NCBI GenBank assembly: GCA_905182995.1
Contig: CAJJDP010000030.1
Coordinates: 66,747-130,746, forward strand
DNA length: 64,000 bases
Origin: Paramecium octaurelia
Lineage: Eukaryota; Ciliophora; Oligohymenophorea; Peniculida; Parameciidae
Reading direction: 5' to 3'
Shown: positions 23,787 to 34,050 of the stretch, piece after piece
Numbering within the stretch: the stretch's first letter is position 1
Layout of the letters: the number at the start of each line of letters is the position of its first letter
Translations under genes and position numbers: made by a program
The notes under the pieces: generated by a model
Databases searched by the model: none
What the model saw: only the letters and a program-made list of their open reading frames with translations
Told to the model about the DNA's origin: nothing

Positions 23787-26726
23787 TCAATATTTAATAT
23801 TGATTTGGAAATGTAGTCTATTTATTTATTATTTTAAGTGTTCTTCCAAAGATCCGCATTCTCCATTTAAAATCTCTTAATAAATATCTAGGGCTTGTTA
23901 GAGTTATCCAAGCTTTTCATTAGTTTCTGCTAATTGTATCTCAAATTAATTAATTTCATCAGTAAGCATATCTTAAATCTTAGCCCAATTTATGGCCTTT
24001 TGTAATAATTCTTTAGCTGTTAAATATTCCTCAATATTATAAAACTCTTTGCTTAGACGAACCATTAAATTTACTTATCCAACCTAATTACTTATGAAAT
24101 ATTATATACATCAGTTTTATTCATTTCTTTCAAGGCTGAATTAGCATCCCTGAACCTTTTACCATCCTTTAAACAATTTAATGCAATATATCCCCAGACC
24201 GTATCATTTGTAGGTTCATAAAGATTAGCCATTCTTAAGGCATCTTCTGCCTCTTTATACTTTCCGCATTCATGAGAAGATATACCCAATCCCATCCAAG
24301 ACAAGGATGAATTATCTTTAATTTAACATGCTTTTGTGAATACTGCTCTAGCATTACCAAATTATTTTTCTTGTATATAAATTGAACCCAAAATCAAATA
24401 CATACTAAAATATGTAATTGGATCCTCTCTCAGTTAGGGATTTGGTAATACAAATTTAATCTACTTTTCGCATTTATCAAAATCTTGACTCTTAAACAAT
24501 ACTTTTATGTATTCAATACGTATTTCCAAATTTTCAGGATTAAATTCTTTAAATATTATATGATCATACCTAGCATATTTTCAATTAAATCCAAGCACTG
24601 AGCATATTCAGACTTATATAAATATATCTTTGCTCTTAACATCGTAATTTTATTATGCGATTGATCATTTAAAAGACTCAATGATTATTCGGCTAACTCA
24701 AAGAGGCAAGCATTCTCAAAGAATTCCACCAGTTACAATATCATCTAATCTTATTATTATTCAGTCAATTAAGGTTAATTATGAGCATTCTCCCAAGCAA
24801 TTCTTTATTATTCTCTTTGTTCTAAAATTGCTTTATCTTTTTCAGGCTTATCTGGAACAGGGATTGGAATCTTTATCCAAGGAATATCAAATAACTAAGG
24901 ATCTTCATGATGCATCCCTTCTTATTTAATTAGATTCAGTTGTCTAAGCCATATTCTCTCTGCTTTTTGCATCATGAAATCTGCTAATTCTTAGTCTTAT
25001 TATTATATAATAAGATTGTAAAAAAGATGATAAATTAAATTATTTGGATCTTAATCTAATAGCAATTCCAAAATAAATTTAGCTTCAGAAATTTTTTCTC
25101 TTTTTTAATACAAACCAGCTAATAGTAATTAATTTTATTGATTATGTCCATCAAAAGATAGTGCTTATTCTACAAGGGTTACAGCCTATTCTATCTTTGC
25201 ACATCGAAGACAGAAGAATGCAAATTTCATTAAAGCATCCTGATCTTTTGGGTTGATTATATTCAAATCTCTTAAATGTTTTTCCACCTCTTCAGTTCTA
25301 TTTAACATCTCATATTCTTAACATAATCTCTCAAGTTACTGTTTTCTAGTTTCATTTGTTTTTTCTACTATGATTTCCTAAAATCCAACATCCTAGATAG
25401 TTTTTTTCTTTGAAAGTAAATGAGAGAAATCCTCTTGCAATGCTTCTTTATTCTCTCTCACCATATTAATTAAGACTTATCTCATTTCCTCCATTAGAAA
25501 CACATAAAGTTCTGAATAAAATTAATCTGATTATGTTGTTGAAATGCCTGTTACTGAACCAGACTTACCAAATTTATCTCTACATAACTTTACAATACTC
25601 TTTTTAATTCTTTCCTTTAAAATTTTGTATTTTCCAGATATGTTAAAATCATATAAAAAATGTTCCTTTCTTTATTAAAGAGACTATTTCTTATGTGTCA
25701 TTAACATATTACTTTATTTTTCGTTTTGATATTTGTTTAGATCTTTCGAAAACATATTAGAGTATTCCATCGCTAAGGATTCTATTATGACCTAAAGATC
25801 ACTCCTCAACTCTTCAATACATTACTAACTTAATGGAATTGGTTGAGGTTCAGGAGCTAAAGGAATCAAGTCTTAAAATGTTGGTTAGGGTTCAAATCTA
25901 ATAGGGGTTATTGGTTGAGATAAATTAATCTTTAGGTACATATACATAGTTTCTATATTAGGCTTTGGTGTTTCTGGAGGAGACTGCTCATCCATATACT
26001 AAGTAAACTTTATTCTTTAAATAGTTTCAGTTTATCCTGGAGTTTAAAATGGTAAATAGTCTATCCAGGCTTTAAATACAATGATATTTAAATCGTTGAT
26101 ATTTAAAGTCTTTGGTTTAGTTTTTTTTAGTTTTGCTACTTCTTCATCTCCTGGAATGGGAGATTTATACAAAAATATCCATTCTCCTTTATCAACTCTC
26201 ACTCTCTCTTATTGTATAACTAGCTTTTATCCTGTTAATTCTTAAGAAAACTAGTTTTGATCAAACTTAATGCTAGGACATTTGAATTGATCTTCTTAAG
26301 TTTTATAAAATTATTCCTCTTCTGTCAAAGCATCCCATTCTGCCTTAAGTTTTTATTATTCTTCAAGTTCCATTTATTCTCTGAGAAGCTTCTCTTTCTC
26401 CTCCTCTGGCGTTAATTTAGGGGGCTAAGAGTATTAATCAATATTACTTCAATTTTAGCATCTTTTTTTGGTTACTTTTTTGCTTTCTTTGCCGCTTCTG
26501 CTTCTTCAATTTCTTTTTTCTCCTTCTCGGTTAGTTCTCTAGGTAATACTTTTCCACCTGACAATCTTTAATCAAGAAATGCAACTGAGTATTAAAATAA
26601 ATTTGGATTTGATTCATCTGTTACTCTCCATTCCTCAGGAAACGAAAATACACCATTTATAACAAAATTCATCTTGATATTTGTTTTTCTTGCTGGCAAT
26701 CTTTCAAGAAGTTTTAACTCATTCAT
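23787..26726 (-). CDS. CFAP70: Cilia- and flagella-associated protein 70 (TPR axonemal protein)
   Basis: CFAP70 is an axonemal protein of the outer-dynein-arm/central-apparatus region, needed for normal ciliary beating. ATG complement at 26724-26726 (MNELKLLERLPARKTNIKM), TGA 23787-23789. The N-terminal half is shorter than in the human protein and has a Lys/Glu-rich linker. The middle block YDFNISGKYKILKERIKKS and FYSELYVFLMEEM matches the conserved CFAP70 region (NCSGKY...ISELYVFLVDQM in human). The C-terminal half is TPR repeats ending SWMGLGISSHECGKYKEAED and TVWGYIALNCLKDG, matching human TWLGLGIACYRL and VWAYLALVCLKVG. About 950 residues with several 20-30 nt introns. The whole gene lies between inverted copies of the 833-bp block. 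Confidence 0.85.
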
Positions 26727-26945
26727 ATTTATTATTATAATATTATTACATATATATTTCAATTGAAATTAACTAAATAAGAATCAAAAGTAGTAGTCGA
26801 AAACAAAAGAAGCAAGAGAATATTTTTGAGTTATCAAAAAAAAAAGATGATTAAAAATTTTATTTCTACCTGAGAATAATTATAGTATTTTAGAAATGAA
26901 ACTTCATTCAATTATTATCTTAATCTTATTGGTCTATGATAAAAT

Positions 26946-27324
26946 ATATAAGGAGAGATATGTTGGTGAAAAAGGGGGGGGATGTGAGATGATAATAAAT
27001 AGATAAGTAAGTAAGTAAATAAATAAATTGATTAAATATAAATAAAGAAAAAAAAATAAAAAAAGAAGTGGGTGAGTAAATGGATCCAGTTTTATTTTAG
27101 AAATATAGAAGTTAATCTAGTTTAAGTATATAAAGTAGTCCAAAATAAATAATAATGAGTAGAGGAAAGAATAAAAAGATGGTAAATGTTTCTGTAAGTA
27201 ATGATTATGATTTAAAATAATCTTATTCAATATTAAAATTATAAATGGAAGATGATGGAAAAGTAAGTATTTCAACAAATAGAAGATTGATAAGAACATT
27301 TTCAGGTAAAATAATAAAAAGTTC

Positions 27325-27358
<34 letters not shown>

Positions 27359-27778
27359 TAATAATAATAATAATAATCTTTTATTAATTCAGCTTAATAT
27401 TTCTTTCATCCTCCATTTAAAATACCTACACCTTTACATTAAATTACATTAAAGAAATCAATAAAATCTATTATTGTTAAAATACCAGATAAAACTATTC
27501 CAAAGAAATAGACTGCCACTAGTGAATTAATCAGAAAAAAAATATTAAATGCATAAAGAAAGAGTTCTATTCTAACCAAATATATTCCTACCAAAATCTC
27601 TATTGAACCTAAAATATCATATTAAAAGTAATTTATTATCTCTATTTTTTCTCAGATTATTTTCATCCTCTAATCAATCTAATTATCATCCTAATCATAA
27701 TAAATCAACACATAACCCCAATCATAATAACTCCCTCACTTTTCATTCACATTATATTTGATCTATTATTATTTAATT
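26946..27778 (-). repeat. 833-bp AT-rich block, copy 3 (- orientation)
   Basis: Reverse complement of copy 1. Left flank: CFAP70 5' region. Right flank: the RAP-domain gene's 3' side. With copy 2 it forms an inverted pair around the 4.1-kb CFAP70 segment. Confidence 0.9.
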
Positions 27779-27867
27779 AATAATTATTTTATAAATATGT
27801 TGTTTTTTAACTTTTATAAACTAAAATACTTATTGATAATTGTATATTTATATTCTCTTCATTGATA

Positions 27868-28601
27868 TCAAATCAAATTCAAGAGTGTCTTTATTTTTGA
27901 TATTTTGAATTCCATAGAGTCTTCTTGTTTCCAATCGAAAAAATCAAAATCTATGACATTTTGAGTTTCAAGTGCTTTTAAATGTCTTTATTTATGTATG
28001 ACAATACCTATATTGCATCATTGTGTTGAATGATTTTTATTTAATTTTTCCATCCAATGTTGAAATAAAATGTAGTGGCCCATTACAATTAATTACATAA
28101 TTGTCCATCACTTTAAAATCAACATCATAAATAAGAACTTTTTAAAATTTATTGAATTTTAATTACAATTTTTGAAGAATCTCAATAATTTCAGTTTCTA
28201 AAAGAGTTTAGGTTCGACTAATAGAATCCTCTCTTAATCTAAGAAGGTATGGAAAATTTTCATTCTCAAAATAATCTATTGAAACTCCAATTTTTTTTCT
28301 TTGAAGGATTTATCTACAAACTTAATAATCCCTCTTCAGAAACTAGAAATACAATTCAAAAGGAGTATGCTGATTGCAAGAGAGTTAATTTAATGGTTAA
28401 TTGATAATTTCAGGATACAGGTTAAACATCATTTAGGCAAATTAGAAGGTAAATTTAGACAAGTATATATGTTTTTATTATTTTCCAAGTTTGTAATATA
28501 AAATATCCAGAAGTTTAATGAGATGTTCTTCTTAAAACAAACCAATTTAATATAAATTGCTAGCAATATGCAAGTATTATACATAATCTTGGATTACAAT
28601 T
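27868..28601 (-). CDS. RAP-domain protein, C-terminal partial duplicate
   Basis: Identical to the 3' part of the gene at complement 30966-32184 (offset 3,098 bp) and cut at the N at 28602. Positions 27779-28601 (823 bp) equal 30877-31699. Not an independent gene. Confidence 0.7.
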
Positions 28602-28602
28602 N
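28602..28602. other. Assembly gap (one N)
   Basis: Single N directly followed by copy 4 of the 833-bp block. Confidence 0.95.
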
Positions 28603-28981
28603 ATATAAGGAGAGATATGTTGGTGAAAAAGGGGGGGGATGTGAGATGATAATAAATAGATAAGTAAGTAAGTAAATAAATAAATTGATTAAATATAAAT
28701 AAAGAAAAAAAAATAAAAAAAGAAGTGGGTGAGTAAATGGATCCAGTTTTATTTTAGAAATATAGAAGTTAATCTAGTTTAAGTATATAAAGTAGTCCAA
28801 AATAAATAATAATGAGTAGAGGAAAGAATAAAAAGATGGTAAATGTTTCTGTAAGTAATGATTATGATTTAAAATAATCTTATTCAATATTAAAATTATA
28901 AATGGAAGATGATGGAAAAGTAAGTATTTCAACAAATAGAAGATTGATAAGAACATTTTCAGGTAAAATAATAAAAAGTTC

Positions 28982-29015
<34 letters not shown>

Positions 29016-29435
29016 TAATAATAATAATAATAATCTTTTATTAATTCAGCTTAATATTTCTTTCATCCTCCATTTAAAATACCTACACCTTTACATTAAA
29101 TTACATTAAAGAAATCAATAAAATCTATTATTGTTAAAATACCAGATAAAACTATTCCAAAGAAATAGACTGCCACTAGTGAATTAATCAGAAAAAAAAT
29201 ATTAAATGCATAAAGAAAGAGTTCTATTCTAACCAAATATATTCCTACCAAAATCTCTATTGAACCTAAAATATCATATTAAAAGTAATTTATTATCTCT
29301 ATTTTTTCTCAGATTATTTTCATCCTCTAATCAATCTAATTATCATCCTAATCATAATAAATCAACACATAACCCCAATCATAATAACTCCCTCACTTTT
29401 CATTCACATTATATTTGATCTATTATTATTTAATT
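28603..29435 (-). repeat. 833-bp AT-rich block, copy 4 (- orientation)
   Basis: Same sequence as copy 3. Its right flank is the pseudouridine synthase 5' region. The whole piece 28603-30042 is the reverse complement of 20089-21528, so it adds no new sequence. Confidence 0.9.
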
Positions 29436-29515
29436 TATGTTGATTTATGATGTTTCTTGAATATTCAATCATATATATGATATACTATACTCTTTTTTGT
29501 AATAAAATAATATTA

Positions 29516-30042
29516 ATGATTATAAATAAATTTTTTTCTGCATTTTCACAATTCATTAGCAAAGCCTCCAATGCAATCAAGTAGCCTTAAATTAAACAAA
29601 ATTTAATTCAATCTGAACCTATGAGATTAAGTAAATACTTGGCTTAAACAAGTGTATGCTCAAGAAGAGAAGCAGAAAAAATGATAGAATCTGGAATGAT
29701 ATTAGTTGATGGAAAAAAAGTCGATAGTAACATACCAGTTACTTCTGAAAATAAAATCTAAGTATTCACAAAAAATGGAGAGAGAATGCCAACTAAGCAA
29801 TCAACTGTAATCAGCATTTATTATTAAAGAAAGTTTGGATTTTTTACAAACCTATTGGTATGATATGCTCTCATAATGACCCATTCAAGAGACCTTCATT
29901 CTATGATTTTGCAAAACTTAGATTAAAAACAGATTAGCATATTATTTCTGTGGGAAGATTAGATTTTAATTCTGAAGGATTAATTGTAGTTACAAACGAT
30001 GGAGAACTGGCTAGATGCATGGAGTTACCTGAAACAAAGTTA
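29516..30042 (+). CDS. Truncated 5' duplicate of the pseudouridine synthase gene
   Basis: Reverse-complement copy of the 5' half of the gene at complement 19557-20615. It includes the S4 domain and the catalytic GRLDFNSEGL motif and is cut at the N at 30043. Positions 29436-30042 (607 bp) equal the reverse complement of 20089-20695. Confidence 0.75.
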
Positions 30043-30043
30043 N
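30043..30043. other. Assembly gap (one N)
   Basis: Single N directly followed by copy 5 of the 833-bp block. Confidence 0.95.
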
Positions 30044-30422
30044 ATATAAGGAGAGATATGTTGGTGAAAAAGGGGGGGGATGTGAGATGATAATAAATAG
30101 ATAAGTAAGTAAGTAAATAAATAAATTGATTAAATATAAATAAAGAAAAAAAAATAAAAAAAGAAGTGGGTGAGTAAATGGATCCAGTTTTATTTTAGAA
30201 ATATAGAAGTTAATCTAGTTTAAGTATATAAAGTAGTCCAAAATAAATAATAATGAGTAGAGGAAAGAATAAAAAGATGGTAAATGTTTCTGTAAGTAAT
30301 GATTATGATTTAAAATAATCTTATTCAATATTAAAATTATAAATGGAAGATGATGGAAAAGTAAGTATTTCAACAAATAGAAGATTGATAAGAACATTTT
30401 CAGGTAAAATAATAAAAAGTTC

Positions 30423-30456
<34 letters not shown>

Positions 30457-30876
30457 TAATAATAATAATAATAATCTTTTATTAATTCAGCTTAATATTT
30501 CTTTCATCCTCCATTTAAAATACCTACACCTTTACATTAAATTACATTAAAGAAATCAATAAAATCTATTATTGTTAAAATACCAGATAAAACTATTCCA
30601 AAGAAATAGACTGCCACTAGTGAATTAATCAGAAAAAAAATATTAAATGCATAAAGAAAGAGTTCTATTCTAACCAAATATATTCCTACCAAAATCTCTA
30701 TTGAACCTAAAATATCATATTAAAAGTAATTTATTATCTCTATTTTTTCTCAGATTATTTTCATCCTCTAATCAATCTAATTATCATCCTAATCATAATA
30801 AATCAACACATAACCCCAATCATAATAACTCCCTCACTTTTCATTCACATTATATTTGATCTATTATTATTTAATT
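30044..30876 (-). repeat. 833-bp AT-rich block, copy 5 (- orientation)
   Basis: Same sequence as copies 3 and 4. Its right flank is the same RAP-gene flank as copy 3, but here it continues into unique sequence, so this is the better-supported junction on that side. Confidence 0.9.
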
Positions 30877-30965
30877 AATAATTATTTTATAAATATGTTG
30901 TTTTTTAACTTTTATAAACTAAAATACTTATTGATAATTGTATATTTATATTCTCTTCATTGATA

Positions 30966-32184
30966 TCAAATCAAATTCAAGAGTGTCTTTATTTTTGATA
31001 TTTTGAATTCCATAGAGTCTTCTTGTTTCCAATCGAAAAAATCAAAATCTATGACATTTTGAGTTTCAAGTGCTTTTAAATGTCTTTATTTATGTATGAC
31101 AATACCTATATTGCATCATTGTGTTGAATGATTTTTATTTAATTTTTCCATCCAATGTTGAAATAAAATGTAGTGGCCCATTACAATTAATTACATAATT
31201 GTCCATCACTTTAAAATCAACATCATAAATAAGAACTTTTTAAAATTTATTGAATTTTAATTACAATTTTTGAAGAATCTCAATAATTTCAGTTTCTAAA
31301 AGAGTTTAGGTTCGACTAATAGAATCCTCTCTTAATCTAAGAAGGTATGGAAAATTTTCATTCTCAAAATAATCTATTGAAACTCCAATTTTTTTTCTTT
31401 GAAGGATTTATCTACAAACTTAATAATCCCTCTTCAGAAACTAGAAATACAATTCAAAAGGAGTATGCTGATTGCAAGAGAGTTAATTTAATGGTTAATT
31501 GATAATTTCAGGATACAGGTTAAACATCATTTAGGCAAATTAGAAGGTAAATTTAGACAAGTATATATGTTTTTATTATTTTCCAAGTTTGTAATATAAA
31601 ATATCCAGAAGTTTAATGAGATGTTCTTCTTAAAACAAACCAATTTAATATAAATTGCTAGCAATATGCAAGTATTATACATAATCTTGGATTACAATTG
31701 TAGTTAAATTATGAGTCATAGCATCACAAGCTTTTTATGACCAATAATTGTTTTGCCTTCCCAATTTGTATAAGCAATGTTAGATAGAATGAAACTATTT
31801 AAGAGTGATTTAATCTTCTTGGTCTTTCAATTATTTCAAAATAGATGAAACAATTTTTTCATCATCTAATAAAACATTGCTCATTGCTAAAAATGCTTAA
31901 ATTAAAGTAGGTATATCCATAGACATATCCTCTATACGATCTCTAATTTAAATCAAGCAATTTTAAGAAAATTCCTTAACAACATTTCCACAATTTCTTC
32001 TTTCGTGAAATCCTGCAATGAAAATCAGTTTATATAAAAGCTCATCATTGGAGTCATTTTTCAATCTCAATGTTTGAAAATAACTTGAATTAGTGATAAG
32101 GTGTTTGAATAATTCCAAGGGAGTGGCAAAGTGATATTTATTTTGCAAAAATATCCTTGCAGTATTAAAAATGGGATTATTCAT
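30966..32184 (-). CDS. RAP-domain (FASTK-like) protein, probably a mitochondrial RNA factor
   Basis: RAP domains occur in FASTK-family and octotricopeptide-type proteins that act on organellar RNAs. ATG complement at 32182-32184 (MNNPIFNTARIFLQNKYHF), TGA 30966-30968. The N-terminal helical part includes MSMDIPTLIQAFLAMSNVLL and KQFHSIQHCLYKLG. The C-terminus reads KFQKVLIYDVDFKVMD, then NCNGPLHFISTLDGKIKQ, and after a 22-nt intron HLKALETQNVIDFDFFDWKQ. This matches the RAP pattern of a 'vDF' strand, 'GP.HF', and a final strand ending in Trp followed by a Lys-rich helix. About 400 residues. An organellar location is inferred from the family; no clear presequence is seen. The 3' part is duplicated at 27868-28601. 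Confidence 0.7.
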
Positions 32185-32269
32185 CGGATTAGATATTAAT
32201 AAATAATTGTTATAAACTTAAATTATAAAAAGTAGTTAAAAAAATTTTATATACCCACATTCATCTACT

Positions 32270-33545
32270 TCACAGCTTTTTCATGCTAGTGCTAATTACG
32301 AATTTGGCCTTGATAGGAGAGATAAACTTTGGAGCAAAGACAGGTACACACAATTAAGGATTTTCTTATACGATTGTTCTTTAACTCATTGAATAGGATC
32401 TTTGGAAACTATTATTTATGGAAGAGGGCTATCCAGAAATCTAAGATTCATTCTCTTCTAAAATAATGGATTGCTGTTTTGATAGTTGATTGTTCTCTTA
32501 TAAGCTTAATTCCTTTTGAGATTCTTAACTTTTTAAGCTTTGCCTTCTCTTCCATTCTTCGTAATAGGGATTGACTTTCTTCTAAGTTTTTTATACGATG
32601 ACAGATTAGGATAACTTGGAGTCATATTGTCTCTTTTTTTCTGCATCAAATGTAAATGGTTGAAATCTTGTATCTTCATATTGTTAATCACTAGATTATG
32701 TAAGATAGGCAGGTAGAATGTTAGAATTTTTGGATTCTTCTATCTTTTATTATTCCTGTTGTTGCTGTTTTTCAAGCCATGCTGAATAATAAGGGTTTGT
32801 TGATTTTTTACGAGGAGAAACTAAAATTTCACTTTAAGTCTTGCGATCTTCATTTTTTTCAACTCTTAATTTTTCAACTTCAGCTTATTGTCTTTTTAAC
32901 TCTTCAATTTCAGATTATTTCCACTATTTAATTAGTTTCTGCTATTTCTATTTTTGTATCATCAGTACTTCTTACTATGTTGGTATGAGTAAAAATTAAG
33001 ATTTAACACTGCTAGTCATTGATTGATTTAATTTACTCATAGATTGATTTAGCCTATCTTCTTGTTGTTGAGCCTTTGGTTTAACAGATTGTGATTTTTA
33101 TTGAAGCTTTTTATCAGAATCATTTTTTTAAGGTGTATTTTTTTGAGATTTATTTGTTACAATAGATTACGAAACATTTGTTGATTTTGAGCCTAGCATG
33201 GATTATTGTTATTATTAAATGGGTTTGTTCTCAATTATTCCACATTTATACCGCTCAAATGTATTAAATGCAGATTAGCTATGTTTATGTATTGCTGGAT
33301 TGAAAAATATCTATAATCTAAACATTATGTTATACATTTTCTAAATCTCTACCTTTGTATGTGTTTAAAGGACCTCTTCCTCCAGGATGTTTATCTATGA
33401 AATCCGTCAAATCATAAACTGAGTTATGATAAACATAGAGTAATCTTTTTTCAAACTGTTATACTTATCAAAATTACCTATTTGATTTTGCTTGCTCTAT
33501 CTAAAAGGCAGCAAAGGAAGGGTAACTTTTAAAACTTTTATTCAT
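32270..33545 (-). CDS. Cytochrome b5-domain protein with a long disordered/coiled tail
   Basis: ATG complement at 33543-33545 (MNKSFKSYPSFAAFQIEQAK), TGA 32270-32272. After a 22-nt intron comes the b5 haem domain, VYDLTDFIDKHPGG with the first haem His. After a 25-nt intron follows FFNPAIHKHSQSAFNTFERY, whose H-x-H-S motif is the second-ligand region seen in FA2H/Scs7-type b5 domains. The remaining roughly 300 residues are Gln/Ser/Lys-rich and partly coiled coil (KQSEIEELKRQQAEVEKLRV). Two related blocks occur there, NPYYSAWLEKQQQQEQ and NPYYEEWKRRQSLKSQ. No desaturase, hydroxylase or reductase domain follows the b5 domain. It probably binds haem and takes part in electron transfer or scaffolding; the partner is unknown. 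Confidence 0.75.
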
Positions 33546-34050
33546 ATTAATAAAAATTATGCTCATAAATCTTGATAATGAACATACAATATCATATTCA
33601 AATGACTTAAAATTTAGTTTATTATGCTTTTATTTCACTCGAATAAGATACCATCAAAAATCATTACATCATAATAATTGTTTATCTTATAGAAACTTAA
33701 ATAAATTTAATGCACATTGCACATTTTCTAAGTGTTCATCGTAATATTAAATAAATCAAGAAGTTAAATAAATTATTTATCAAGTAAACACAGTTTAGAA
33801 TATATATTATGAGACATATAGAATCTAGGTAACAATTATACCAATTCAAAGATGCAGTTTGTAATTTTTGACATTAATATGAAGAATGAGCCATAGATGT
33901 TTTACATTATTATTTATATGAATGCTTCTTGTAAACAAATTATTAAAATTGTTTGCGTAATTCCTATTATGATTATTAAATTATGTTTATTAATTATTGA
34001 ATTCAAATACGATATGATGTGGAGATGTGAATTTAAATTTTTATTTTATT
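33546..34050. other. Divergent intergenic region
   Basis: About 500 bp of AT-rich sequence between the b5 gene (-) and clathrin heavy chain (+). Frames here (for example 33559-33744 and 33897-34112, +) are Ile/Leu/Lys/Asn low-complexity and in the wrong frame for clathrin, so I take this as the shared upstream region. Confidence 0.5.

Noticed and set aside
28205-28230. GGTTCGACTA near 28213 (and its copy near 31310) as a tRNA T-arm
   Set aside because: No matching acceptor stem or anticodon arm nearby; the bases encode part of the RAP-domain protein on the minus strand.
20696-30876. 833-bp block as a transposon or virus-like element
   Set aside because: No terminal inverted repeats, no target-site duplication, no transposase, capsid, integrase or reverse-transcriptase frame; all copies match and three of the five adjoin assembly Ns.
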